Shown: positions 25,706 to 34,175 of the stretch, one piece after another
Layout of the letters: every line of letters begins with the position of its first letter
How positions within the stretch are numbered: the first letter of the stretch is position 1
Assembly (NCBI RefSeq): GCF_037023745.1
Contig: NZ_CP146101.1
Span: 7,041,001-7,105,000, forward strand
DNA from: Streptomyces sp. SCSIO 30461
GTDB taxonomy: Bacteria; Actinomycetota; Actinomycetes; Streptomycetales; Streptomycetaceae
Direction: 5' to 3'
Length of the DNA: 64,000 nucleotides
Notes under the pieces: model-generated
Told to the model about the DNA's origin: nothing
The model's input: the letters and a program-made list of their open reading frames with translations, nothing else
The model's database searches: none
Position numbers and translations under genes: made by a program

Positions 25706-26193
25706 GTCATGCGCTCCCTGCTGATCGTGGTACGTGGTTCTGGTCGTACGGGTCGTGTGCAGTACGGGTGATGCGGGTGGTACTGGTCACACTGGCGCCC
25801 GACCGCGTGTCCGACCCACTGTAGTGCCGCCGATCGGGTCAACGGCGGCTCACCGGATGTGATGCGTGGGCCGGGTAAGACGCAGCGCGCAGGCCGATGG
25901 TTGCCAGGTCACCGCGAGGTGACGGCTCCACTCACCCCCGCATCGACCACCGAACGGCTGTGCCAATGACGGCAGAGGCGATCCCAACCAGGAACTTTTG
26001 TACCCAGAGCCGACCAATCAAGATCACTTGAGGCCGGGTGGCGGGCGAGTTGTCGGTGGCAGGTGCGAGGATGCCTCCAGCACGACGTGTGGGGTGGGGA
26101 GCGCCCCGCGGCCGTGCCGACCTGCCGGGTGGGGGGAATCACAAGGCCGCTTCCCCTGCCGGGCACCCCGCGCAGAAGGGACCGCTGACGGCG
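25706..26193. other. Divergent regulatory region between pkaA and the FHA-ATPase gene
   Basis: No credible gene. Apart from the inverted repeat at 25908-25923 I see no well-formed promoter or RNA element. The open frame of the FHA gene runs back to 26038 but codon use and conservation favour the ATG at 26194. Confidence 0.5.
25908..25923. promoter_or_regulatory. Candidate operator, GTCACC-n4-GGTGAC
   Basis: Perfect 6-bp inverted repeat with a GCGA spacer in the divergent region between the kinase and FHA genes. The binding protein is unknown; the repeat is short enough to be chance. Confidence 0.3.
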
Positions 26194-29100
26194 ATGCAGA
26201 TCCGGCTGACCGTCCTCGCGCCGCGCAGCGGCCAGTCCACACCGTCCGGCTCGGCCGACTCGGCCCTCCCGCCCGCCACTCCCCTGCCGTCCGCGACCCG
26301 GCCGGGCACCGCGGCCGGGCCGGACGAGGCGAGACGGGCCTGTGACGTACTCGTCACCGCTCCCGCCGGTACGGCGCTGGCGGCAGTGGCCTCCTCGCTC
26401 GCGGCGGCCGTGGCCGGGCAGGACGTCGGCCAGGTCGTGCTCTACGCGGGCGGGGAGCGGCTGGATGCGCAGCGATGCGCGCTGGGCGAGCCACCGCTGA
26501 TGGACGGGGCCGTGCTGGCGCTCCAGACCCCCGTCGAGAGCACGACGAACGGCGAGGTCGACGCGGCGGCCCTGCTGCATGTGATCGCCGGGCCTGACGC
26601 GGGCGGTGTCCATCTGCTGCACAGCGGCCGGATAGTGATCGGGCGAGGGGCCGAGGCGGATGTCCCCCTCGACGATCCCGATGTCTCACGGCTGCACTGC
26701 GCGGTGACCGTCGGTGACGACGGCCGGGTCACCGTCGCCGACCTCGGTTCCACCAATGGCACCACGCTGGACGGCTCCCCCGTGGGCGCCGCCGCGGTCA
26801 GGATCTCCTCCGGAGCCCTGCTGCGCCTGGGCGAGTCCACCCTGCGACTGGCCCCGACGACCGCCCCGGAAGTGCTGACGACCACTCCGGACGGCGAGGG
26901 GCACCTGCGCGTACGCGGCCAGGAGCACGACGGGCAGAGACAGGAGCGGGAGCACACGGTTCCGGGCCGGCGGCCCGTGCCCTCCTGGGTCCGGGACGAG
27001 GTGGCGATCCCCGGACAGGCACGGCACGACGAGCGGTGCGAGCCGAGGGAACCGGTGGAGCGGGTGGAGCCGGTGGCGGGGACGACGGCCGGACCGGGTG
27101 CTCGGGCCGGAGCCGGGGCGGGCGGGCCGCACGGCGACACCGCCCACGGCAGCGGCATCTGGACGCTCCCGGAGGAGCCCGGAGGCGCGTCATCCGCCGG
27201 AAGCGCCGTTGCCGCCGACGAAAGCCGGGGCCGGGGCGACAGCGGGGCCAGGCGGCGTGGCATAGGAGCCTGGGCCCGGCGGCTCGCCGTCGGACGGGGT
27301 GTGGCCGCCGCCGATGGCGCGGCCACGTCCGGGGAGCCGGTGGCAGCCGCCGCCCCGCTGGTGGAGACCTGGCCTGATCCCGCCGCCGTACTGCTCACCG
27401 CGCTGGGCCCCGGGCCGCGGCTGTGGGAGCGCGAGCCCGGACACCCGGAGGAGTTCGTCGTCCGGCTCGGCACGGTGGACCGCTCGGACACACCGTCCGT
27501 GCCGGTCACCGTGGGGCTGCGGGAGGCCGGGGCACTCGGTCTCGCGGGGCCCCGATCACGGCTCAACGGGCTCGCCAGATCCGTCGTGGCCCAGTTGGCG
27601 GCGCTGCACGCGCCGACCGGTCTGGAGCTCGTGCTGGTCAGCGCGGACCGCGCCAGGGCGCTGGAGGAGCGCAAGCGGGACTGGGGCTGGCTCGGCTGGC
27701 TCCCGCATCTGCGGCCCGCGCACGGGCAGGACTGCCGGTTGCTGGTCGCATTCGACCGGGACCAGGCCACCGCCCGGACCGCCGAGCTGACCCGGCGACT
27801 GGACGAGGGACCGCTCGGACCCGGCTGGCCGAGCGCCGACCGCCGTGCTGTGGACGGGGCAGCCGCACAGCACATGGGGCCGCGCACCGTGCTGCTCCTG
27901 GACGGCGACCCCGGTTCGGCCGCGCTCCGTGAGACCACGGCACGGCTGGCGGGAGCCGGAACGGCGGCGGGCATCCATGTGATCTGCCTGGCCGAGACCC
28001 CGGCCGCGTCTCCGCTGTCTCCGGTCGCGGCCACCTACGAAGAGGCGTGCGCGGCGTCCCTCGCCTTCCGCGAGTGCGGAGCGGTCGCATTGCTGAGCGG
28101 CGATGTGGCGACCGCGCTGCGGCTGCAGCGTACGGCGGGCGGGCAGCCCGCGGGGCACGGCACGGTCGCTGCCGTGGACGCGGTCTCCGCAGCCTGGGCC
28201 CAGCGCTTCGCCCGGGCACTGGCACCGTTGCGCACCGTGGACGGACGGCACGGCGGGGGCGTGGACGGCCGAAGTGCCCGCCCCGTGGCATCGCCGCTGC
28301 CGCGATCGGCGCGGCTGCTGGACGAGCTGGGCCTGGCCAGAGCCACGCCCGCCTCGCTGATGGCCCGCTGGGCGTCGGCCGCGGCCGGCACCGCGGTGCT
28401 GGGTGCGGGCTCGCACGGACCCCTCGCGATCGACCTCGTCGCCGACGGCCCCCATCTGCTGATCGAGGGGCCGGCCGGAAGCGGCCGTACGGAACTGCTG
28501 CGCGCCGTCGCCGCTTCGCTGGCGGCAGCGGGCCGGCCGGACGAGCTCGGTCTGCTGCTCGTGGACGGCGCGGGAGGCGAGCGGGGCGAGGGGCTTGCCG
28601 TCTGTACGGACCTGCCCCATGTCAGCGAGCACCTGGTCGCGTCGGATCCGGTCCGGATGCGGGCTTTCGCCCAGGCACTCGGCGGGGAGCTCAAGCGCCG
28701 CGCTGAGCTGCTGGACGGCGAGAGCTTCCCGGAGTGGCAGACGCGGCAGGCGGTCTCGGGGCGGCTGGTGGGCCAGCGCCAGGCCGGCGGAGGCTCCCGC
28801 GGCGGTGGCAACGACACCCGTGGCGGCGGCACGACGGCGGGCGGACGGACCGAGGCGGCCGCTTCCCCTTCCGGCCCTCCCGCACCCTCCACGGCGCCCG
28901 CACCCTCCACGGCTTCCGCACCTTCCTCGCTGTCCCGGCTGGTCGTGCTCGTCGACGACTACGACGCGCTGGTCGCCCCCGCGCTCGGCAGCCCCGGTCG
29001 GCCCGCCGCGGGTTCCGTCGTACGGGCGCTGGAGGCCGTGGCCAGGGACGGAGAGCGACTCGGCGTCCATCTGGTCGCCACATCCGCGCGTCCGGACCGC

Positions 29101-29457
29101 ACAGCGGACACTCTGCTGGCGCGCGACGCCCGGCTGCGGGTGGAGCTCGACGCCCCCGCTGTGCCGCTCGGCCCGGATGCCCCGGCCCCGGGCCGTGGTC
29201 GGCTGACCCGACCGGACGGTACCGTCGCGCCGTTCCAGGCGGGCCGGGTGACGGGCCGCATCCCCCGTACGGCGACCCAGCGGCCCACGGTGGTGGAGCT
29301 TGAGTGGGAGCGGATGGGCGACCCGCCCACCCGTCGTCCGGTCCGTGAGCTGGGCAACGGCCCCACCGACCTGGCCCTGCTGGCCAGCGCCCTGGACCGG
29401 GCGGCCCGCTCGGTCGACGCGACCCGGCGGCCCCGGCTGACCTCGTCCCACGCCTGA
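26194..29457 (+). CDS. FHA-domain protein with FtsK/EccC-like P-loop ATPase region
   Basis: 1087 aa from the ATG at 26194. The N-terminus (MQIRLTVLAPRSGQ) is possibly a ubiquitin-like domain. The FHA domain lies at about 130-220 (IVIGRGAEADVPLDDPDVSRLHCAVTV, DLGSTNGTTLDG), a phosphothreonine reader. A long low-complexity linker is followed by two FtsK/SpoIIIE-like modules. The second has Walker A GPAGSGRT (about 759-766), VDGAGGERGEG, and after an unusual Gly/Pro/Ala/Ser insert, Walker B VVLVDDYDAL (about 915-925). The first module lacks an obvious Walker A. No membrane helix is evident. It lies divergent to two Ser/Thr kinases, which makes it a likely phospho-partner; no ESX/WXG100 genes are adjacent. 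Confidence 0.85.
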   Translation: MQIRLTVLAPRSGQSTPSGSADSALPPATPLPSATRPGTAAGPDEARRACDVLVTAPAGTALAAVASSLAAAVAGQDVGQVVLYAGGERLDAQRCALGEPPLMDGAVLALQTPVESTTNGEVDAAALLHVIAGPDAGGVHLLHSGRIVIGRGAEADVPLDDPDVSRLHCAVTVGDDGRVTVADLGSTNGTTLDGSPVGAAAVRISSGALLRLGESTLRLAPTTAPEVLTTTPDGEGHLRVRGQEHDGQRQEREHTVPGRRPVPSWVRDEVAIPGQARHDERCEPREPVERVEPVAGTTAGPGARAGAGAGGPHGDTAHGSGIWTLPEEPGGASSAGSAVAADESRGRGDSGARRRGIGAWARRLAVGRGVAAADGAATSGEPVAAAAPLVETWPDPAAVLLTALGPGPRLWEREPGHPEEFVVRLGTVDRSDTPSVPVTVGLREAGALGLAGPRSRLNGLARSVVAQLAALHAPTGLELVLVSADRARALEERKRDWGWLGWLPHLRPAHGQDCRLLVAFDRDQATARTAELTRRLDEGPLGPGWPSADRRAVDGAAAQHMGPRTVLLLDGDPGSAALRETTARLAGAGTAAGIHVICLAETPAASPLSPVAATYEEACAASLAFRECGAVALLSGDVATALRLQRTAGGQPAGHGTVAAVDAVSAAWAQRFARALAPLRTVDGRHGGGVDGRSARPVASPLPRSARLLDELGLARATPASLMARWASAAAGTAVLGAGSHGPLAIDLVADGPHLLIEGPAGSGRTELLRAVAASLAAAGRPDELGLLLVDGAGGERGEGLAVCTDLPHVSEHLVASDPVRMRAFAQALGGELKRRAELLDGESFPEWQTRQAVSGRLVGQRQAGGGSRGGGNDTRGGGTTAGGRTEAAASPSGPPAPSTAPAPSTASAPSSLSRLVVLVDDYDALVAPALGSPGRPAAGSVVRALEAVARDGERLGVHLVATSARPDRTADTLLARDARLRVELDAPAVPLGPDAPAPGRGRLTRPDGTVAPFQAGRVTGRIPRTATQRPTVVELEWERMGDPPTRRPVRELGNGPTDLALLASALDRAARSVDATRRPRLTSSHA

Positions 29458-29646
29458 GCCGGCCGGGCAGCGCGGAATATCTGACTCTACGTCACGAGGG
29501 CATCACGATCGGCGGTTTGACGGCGATGGCGCTCTTGCCTCCCCTGGACACCGGGCGTAGACCTGACAGCACGGGACGGAAGCGGTGCCGCCTGCGTCAC
29601 GGCCTGGCGCGCCCTCCGGAAGGCGTACGGCAGAGACGGGGCAGTG

Positions 29647-31071
29647 ATGCGCTCAAGGCGGAAAGTCGCACAGGGTCGTACGCACCGGGGCACCGGCCCC
29701 GCCGAAGCGGCCCGACGGTCCCCCGGGCCGGCCAGGGCAGCCGCCGCCCTCGTCGCCGTGGGCGTACTCGCGCTCACCGGCTGCGGCGGCGATGGGGAGG
29801 GCGGCAGCGGTGCGCCGGAGAAGACCGGCGGCGGCGACTCGGCTGCCACGGTCCGGCTGCCCAGGCTGGACGGCCAGAAGGTCGAGGTCGCGGCGGTCTG
29901 GACGGGCCCCGAGCAGGAGAACTTCACCAAGGTCCTCAAGGAGTTCGAGAAGCGCACGGGCGCCAAGGTCACGTTCGTCCCCGCCCAGGACCCGATCGTC
30001 AACTTCCTCGGTACGAAGATCGCCGGGGGCAGCCCGCCCGATGTCGCGATGCTTCCGCAGGTGGGCGCGATCAAGCAGGCGGTCGACCGGAATTGGGCCA
30101 AGCCCCTCGGCGCCGAGGCCAAGGCCCAGCTCGCCAAGAACTACGCCAAGGGCTGGCAGGACCTCGGCTCGGTCGGCGGCACCCCGTACGGCGTGTACTT
30201 CAAGGCCGCCAACAAGTCGCTCTTCTGGTACAACAACGCGGTCTTCGAGAACGCCGGCGCCACCGTGCCCACGACCTGGAACGACCTGATGAAGACCGCC
30301 GAGACGATCTCCGCGTCCGGTGTCGCCCCCGTGTCGATCGGCGGGGCCGACGGCTGGACGCTCACCGACTGGTTCGAGAACGTCTACCTCTCCCAGGCGG
30401 GCCCGGAGAAGTACGACCAACTCGCCGAGCACCGGATCAAGTGGACCGACCCCTCGGTGACCCAGGCGCTGACGACGCTCGCCGAACTGTTCGGCAAGCC
30501 CTCGCTGATCGCGGGCGGAGCGGACGGCGCGCTCCAGACGGAGTTCCCCAAGTCCGTGACCCAGACCTTCGCCGGGGGCGACCAGCCCAAGGCCGCGATG
30601 GTCTTCGAAGGCGACTTCGTCACCGTCAACATCGCGCAGACCGACGCGAAGATCGGTACGGACGCCAAGGTGTTCCCGTTCCCCGAGGCCGGCGCCGAGC
30701 CGCCCGTGGTGACCGGTGGCGACGCGGCGGTGGCCCTCAAGGACTCCAAGGGCGCGCAGGCGCTGCTGACCTTCCTGGCCTCGCCGGACGCCGCGAGGAT
30801 CTGGGCCGAGTCCGGCGGTTTCGTGTCCCCCAACAAGAACCTGGACCTGTCCGCGTATCCGAACGATGTGCAGCGGGAGATCGCCGCGGCTCTGATCGCG
30901 GCGGGCGACGGCTTCCGCTTCGACATGTCGGACCAGATGCCCCAATCGTTCGGCGGCACTCCCGGCAAGGGCGAGTGGAAGGCGCTCCAGGACTTCCTGA
31001 AGAACCCGAAGGACATCGCGGGTACGCAGGCGCGGCTCGAGGCCGACGCGGCCAAGGCGTACAAGGACTGA
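29647..31071 (+). CDS. ABC transporter substrate-binding lipoprotein, sugar type
   Basis: About 474 aa; GTG at 29644 and ATG at 29647 are both possible starts. A long Arg-rich N-region leads to a lipoprotein signal (ALVAVGVLALTGCGG, lipobox LTGC). The mature protein is a family 1 solute-binding protein: VEVAAVWTGPEQENFTKVLKEFEKRTGAKVTFV, PPDVAMLPQVG, FWYNNAVFENAGATVPTTWNDL. Expected to bind an oligosaccharide or related solute outside the membrane. First gene of a three-gene importer operon. Confidence 0.9.
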   Translation: MRSRRKVAQGRTHRGTGPAEAARRSPGPARAAAALVAVGVLALTGCGGDGEGGSGAPEKTGGGDSAATVRLPRLDGQKVEVAAVWTGPEQENFTKVLKEFEKRTGAKVTFVPAQDPIVNFLGTKIAGGSPPDVAMLPQVGAIKQAVDRNWAKPLGAEAKAQLAKNYAKGWQDLGSVGGTPYGVYFKAANKSLFWYNNAVFENAGATVPTTWNDLMKTAETISASGVAPVSIGGADGWTLTDWFENVYLSQAGPEKYDQLAEHRIKWTDPSVTQALTTLAELFGKPSLIAGGADGALQTEFPKSVTQTFAGGDQPKAAMVFEGDFVTVNIAQTDAKIGTDAKVFPFPEAGAEPPVVTGGDAAVALKDSKGAQALLTFLASPDAARIWAESGGFVSPNKNLDLSAYPNDVQREIAAALIAAGDGFRFDMSDQMPQSFGGTPGKGEWKALQDFLKNPKDIAGTQARLEADAAKAYKD

Positions 31072-31078
31072 CGCCGCC

Positions 31079-32440
31079 GTGACCGTGCCGCACAGCGAAC
31101 GGCCCTCCGGGGAGCGCTCACTCCGCGGAAGGCGAGCGAAAGCGCGCGGGAGCGTGACCGGCACCCGCGGACTGGTCGCCGCCGGTTTCCTGCTCCCCGC
31201 GCTGGTGCTGCTGGGTGCGCTCGTGGTGTACCCGATCGGGTACTCGCTCTACCGGTCGTTCTTCGACGAGTCCGGCAGCGGCTTCGCCTGGCTCGGCAAC
31301 TACGTCGAGATCTTCACGGACGACACCATCCTCACCGCCGTCAAGAACAACACGATCTGGGTCGTGGTCGCTCCGACCGTGGCCACCGCCCTCGGCCTGG
31401 TGTTCGCGGTGCTCACCGAACGGGTGCGCTGGGGTACCGCGTTCAAGCTGGTCGTCTTCATGCCCATGGCGATCTCCATGCTGGCCGCCGGCATCATCTT
31501 CCGGCTGGTGTACGAGCAGGATCCGGAGCGCGGCGCGGCGAACGCGGTCTGGGTGGGGGTCCACGACTCCTTCGCCGCGTCGGCCGGCTACCCGCACGCC
31601 CACCCGCTGCCGGCGCATCCGCTGGAGGCGGCGGGCGGCGGCGCGTTCATCACCAAGGATCCCGTCTCGGCGGGCGGTCCCGCGGTACGACTGCCGCTCG
31701 TCGGGGTTGCTCCCGCGCAGATGCCGGACGACGCCCGGCCCGCGCGGACCCCGGCCCCGGAGCCGGGGGAGATCACCGGCACCGCCTGGCTGGACTTCAC
31801 CCGGGGCGGTGGCGGCAGGCCCAACGCCGTCGATCCGAAGGAACTGGGCCTCAAGGGCATCGAGATCGAGGCGGTGAAGGACGGCCGGGTCGTCGCCAGG
31901 GCCACGGCGGGCGCCGACGGCACATTCACCCTCCCCGCGCAGGCGGACGGCGCCCGTCTCCGGCTTCCCGAGAGCAACTTCCGGGAGCCCTACAACGGAG
32001 TCGACTGGCTCGGCCCTTCGCTGGTGACCCCGGCGATCATCGGCTCGTACGTCTGGATGTGGGCGGGCTTCGCGATGGTGCTGATCGCGGCGGGGCTGGC
32101 CGCCGTGCCACGTGAACTGCTGGAGGCCGCCCGGGTGGACGGGGCCGGCGAGTGGCAGGTCTTCCGGCGGGTGACCGTACCTCTGCTGGCACCGGTGCTC
32201 GCGGTGGTCATGGTCACGCTGATGATCAACGTACTGAAGATCTTCGACCTGGTGTTCATCATCGCTCCCGGCTCCTCCCAGGACGACGCGAACGTGCTGG
32301 CGCTCCAGCTCTACCGCTCGTCCTTCGGCACCGATGCCGATCTGGGCGTGGGCAGTGCGATCGCGGTGCTCCTGCTGCTGCTCGTGGTGCCGGTGATGCT
32401 GTTCAACATCCGCAGGATGCGAAGGGAGACACGCAGATGA
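31079..32440 (+). CDS. ABC sugar-type permease (MalF-like) with a large extracytoplasmic insertion
   Basis: 453 aa, against about 300 for usual members. Three N-terminal helices (VAAGFLLPALVLLGALVVYPIGY and two more) are followed at about residues 145-310 by a hydrophilic insert containing GTAWLDFTRGGGG, GLKGIEIEAVKDGRVVARATAGADGTFTLP, reminiscent of a carboxypeptidase-regulatory/Ig-like beta-sandwich. Three further helices carry the EAA loop ELLEAARVDGAGEWQVFRRVTVPLLAP that contacts the ATPase. Topology places the insert outside, like the P2 loop of E. coli MalF. GTG start; ends by overlapping the next gene (ATGA). Confidence 0.9.
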   Translation: MTVPHSERPSGERSLRGRRAKARGSVTGTRGLVAAGFLLPALVLLGALVVYPIGYSLYRSFFDESGSGFAWLGNYVEIFTDDTILTAVKNNTIWVVVAPTVATALGLVFAVLTERVRWGTAFKLVVFMPMAISMLAAGIIFRLVYEQDPERGAANAVWVGVHDSFAASAGYPHAHPLPAHPLEAAGGGAFITKDPVSAGGPAVRLPLVGVAPAQMPDDARPARTPAPEPGEITGTAWLDFTRGGGGRPNAVDPKELGLKGIEIEAVKDGRVVARATAGADGTFTLPAQADGARLRLPESNFREPYNGVDWLGPSLVTPAIIGSYVWMWAGFAMVLIAAGLAAVPRELLEAARVDGAGEWQVFRRVTVPLLAPVLAVVMVTLMINVLKIFDLVFIIAPGSSQDDANVLALQLYRSSFGTDADLGVGSAIAVLLLLLVVPVMLFNIRRMRRETRR

Positions 32441-33432
32441 CCGCGACGGGCCCGGTGGCCGCGGGTGGCGCGGGTGGCGCGGGTGGGACAAGCGGCACGG
32501 GTGAGACGGGCGGCAGGGCGGCACGGCGGAGCACCACAGGCACGGCCCGGCAGGGCGGCACGGCTCAGCCGCCCAGGGCGAGACCCCCGCTCGCCGCGCG
32601 CATCGCCGCAGGCACGGGCGGCGGCGCCATGCGCGTCTTCCTCGTCCTGATCGCGCTGTTCTGGCTGATGCCGACGATCGGCCTGCTGCTCTCTTCGCTG
32701 CGGTCCCCCGCCGACATCAGCGCGAGCGGCTGGTGGGAGGTGTTCACCCAGCCCGCCCAGCTCACCACCGAGAACTACTCCAGGCTGCTCGGGAACGACA
32801 CCATCACCCGTTCCCTGCTCTCCACGATCCTGATCACCGTCCCGTCGACCGTGCTGGTCGTGGTGATCGGCTCGCTCGCCGGTTACGCCTTCGCCTGGAT
32901 GGACTTCCCTGGGCGCGACTGGTGGTTCCTGGCCGTGGTCGCGCTGCTCGTGGTCCCGGTACAGGTCGCCCTCGTCCCGGTGTCGAAGCTGTTCGGCGAG
33001 ATCGGGCTCTTCGAGACGACGGCCGGAGTGGTGCTCTTCCATGTCGCCTTCGGCCTCCCCTTCGCGATCTTCCTGCTGCGGAACTTCTTCGCGGAGATAC
33101 CACGGGAACTGCTGGAGGCGGCCCGGCTCGACGGGGCGGGAGAGATCAGGCTGTTCACCCGGGTGGTACTGCCGCTTGGCGGTCCGGCGATCGCGTCACT
33201 GGGCATCTTCCAGTTCCTGTGGGTGTGGAACGACATGCTGGTGGCGTTGATCTTCGCCGACTCGGAGTCGCCCCCGATCACCGTCGCCCTCCAGCAGCAG
33301 GTGCGGCAGTTCGGCAACAACATCGACGTACTGGCCCCAGGCGCGTTCGTGTCGATGGTGATCCCGCTCGCGGTGTTCTTCGCGTTCCAGCGGCAGTTCG
33401 TGTCCGGGGTGATGGCGGGGGCGGTCAAGTAG
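32437..33432 (+). CDS. ABC sugar-type permease (MalG-like)
   Basis: 331 aa. The ATG overlaps the stop of the upstream permease and has GGGAG upstream. The first 60 residues are an unusual Gly/Ala/Thr/Arg-rich cytoplasmic extension. Six helices follow, starting MRVFLVLIALFWLMPTIGLLLSSL, with the EAA loop ELLEAARLDGAGEIRLFTRVVLPLGGP. It would pair with the MalF-like protein. No ATPase is encoded in the operon, so a shared ATPase such as MsiK is expected. Confidence 0.92.
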   Translation: MTATGPVAAGGAGGAGGTSGTGETGGRAARRSTTGTARQGGTAQPPRARPPLAARIAAGTGGGAMRVFLVLIALFWLMPTIGLLLSSLRSPADISASGWWEVFTQPAQLTTENYSRLLGNDTITRSLLSTILITVPSTVLVVVIGSLAGYAFAWMDFPGRDWWFLAVVALLVVPVQVALVPVSKLFGEIGLFETTAGVVLFHVAFGLPFAIFLLRNFFAEIPRELLEAARLDGAGEIRLFTRVVLPLGGPAIASLGIFQFLWVWNDMLVALIFADSESPPITVALQQQVRQFGNNIDVLAPGAFVSMVIPLAVFFAFQRQFVSGVMAGAVK

Positions 33433-33451
33433 GGGGTGACCGCCGGTCCGG

Positions 33452-34063
33452 TCAGCCCTTGCGGGTGAGGGCGGCCACCGCCGAGGCCGCGAGGTCGTCC
33501 AGGTAGCCCTTCGGCAGGTCGCCCCGTACCACCACGAGCCGCCAGTACAGCGGCCCGATGATCAGATCAAGCGCGCGGTCGGGGTCGGCCGAGTCCGGGA
33601 GCTCGCCCCGTGTCACCGCGTCACGCACCACGAGCGCCGCGACCCCCCGCTGACTGTCGAACAGCGCCGCCCTGATCGCCTGGGCGATCTCCGGGTGGCG
33701 GGTGGACTCGACCAGCAGATCCGGGATGACCTGGGAAGCCACCCGGTGGCGCAGGGCACGCGAGGCGACTTCGAGCAGCGCGCGGACATCCCCGTACAGC
33801 GAACCGGTCGCCGGGACGGGCAGCCCCTGGGCGGCGAACGCCGACACGAGGTCGAGGACCAGGGAGAGCTTGGACTTCCAGCGCCGGTAGACCGCGGTCT
33901 TGCCGACCCCTGCCCGCCGCGCGATGGCCTCGATCGACATCCGGGCGAAGCCGACCGTCGCCAGTTCCTCGAAGACGGCAGCGCGGATCGCCTCGGTGAC
34001 GTCCTCCCGGAGCACAGCGGCTCCCGCGGGGGTACGGCGTGGGGATCCCGGCTCCGTGGTCAT
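33452..34063 (-). CDS. TetR-family transcriptional regulator
   Basis: 203 aa from the ATG at 34063 (MTTEPGSPRRTPAG). The N-terminal HTH is VTEAIRAAVFEELATVGFARMSIEAIARRAGVGKTAVYRRWKSK. The C-terminal domain (SQVIPDLLVESTRHPEIAQAIRAALF) is of the common TetR_C type. It is divergent from the ABC-2 permease, and the intervening DNA holds a palindrome suited to a TetR dimer, so autoregulation and control of the transporter are likely. It converges on the sugar importer operon with a 19-nt gap. Confidence 0.92.
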   Translation of the reverse strand: MTTEPGSPRRTPAGAAVLREDVTEAIRAAVFEELATVGFARMSIEAIARRAGVGKTAVYRRWKSKLSLVLDLVSAFAAQGLPVPATGSLYGDVRALLEVASRALRHRVASQVIPDLLVESTRHPEIAQAIRAALFDSQRGVAALVVRDAVTRGELPDSADPDRALDLIIGPLYWRLVVVRGDLPKGYLDDLAASAVAALTRKG

Positions 34064-34084
34064 GCACACGAGCATAGCCCGTGA

Positions 34085-34157
34085 CGACGAAACGGTTGCG
34101 TTGCGACGCAACCACGCCCTACTGTCCCCGTAGCGACGATACGGTTGCGTTGCGACG
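34085..34157. promoter_or_regulatory. Putative TetR operator region: palindrome within a 24-bp direct repeat
   Basis: GGTTGCGT-TGCG-ACGCAACC (34094-34113) is a perfect 8-bp inverted repeat. It overlaps the first copy of a 24-bp direct repeat (34085-34108 and 34134-34157, one mismatch, 49-bp period, CGACGAWACGGTTGCGTTGC plus GACG). The second copy keeps the left half of the palindrome only. The whole unit fills the space between the divergent tetR and ABC-2 permease genes. Confidence 0.75.
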
Positions 34158-34175
34158 ATGAGTGGGAGCGGGTGC

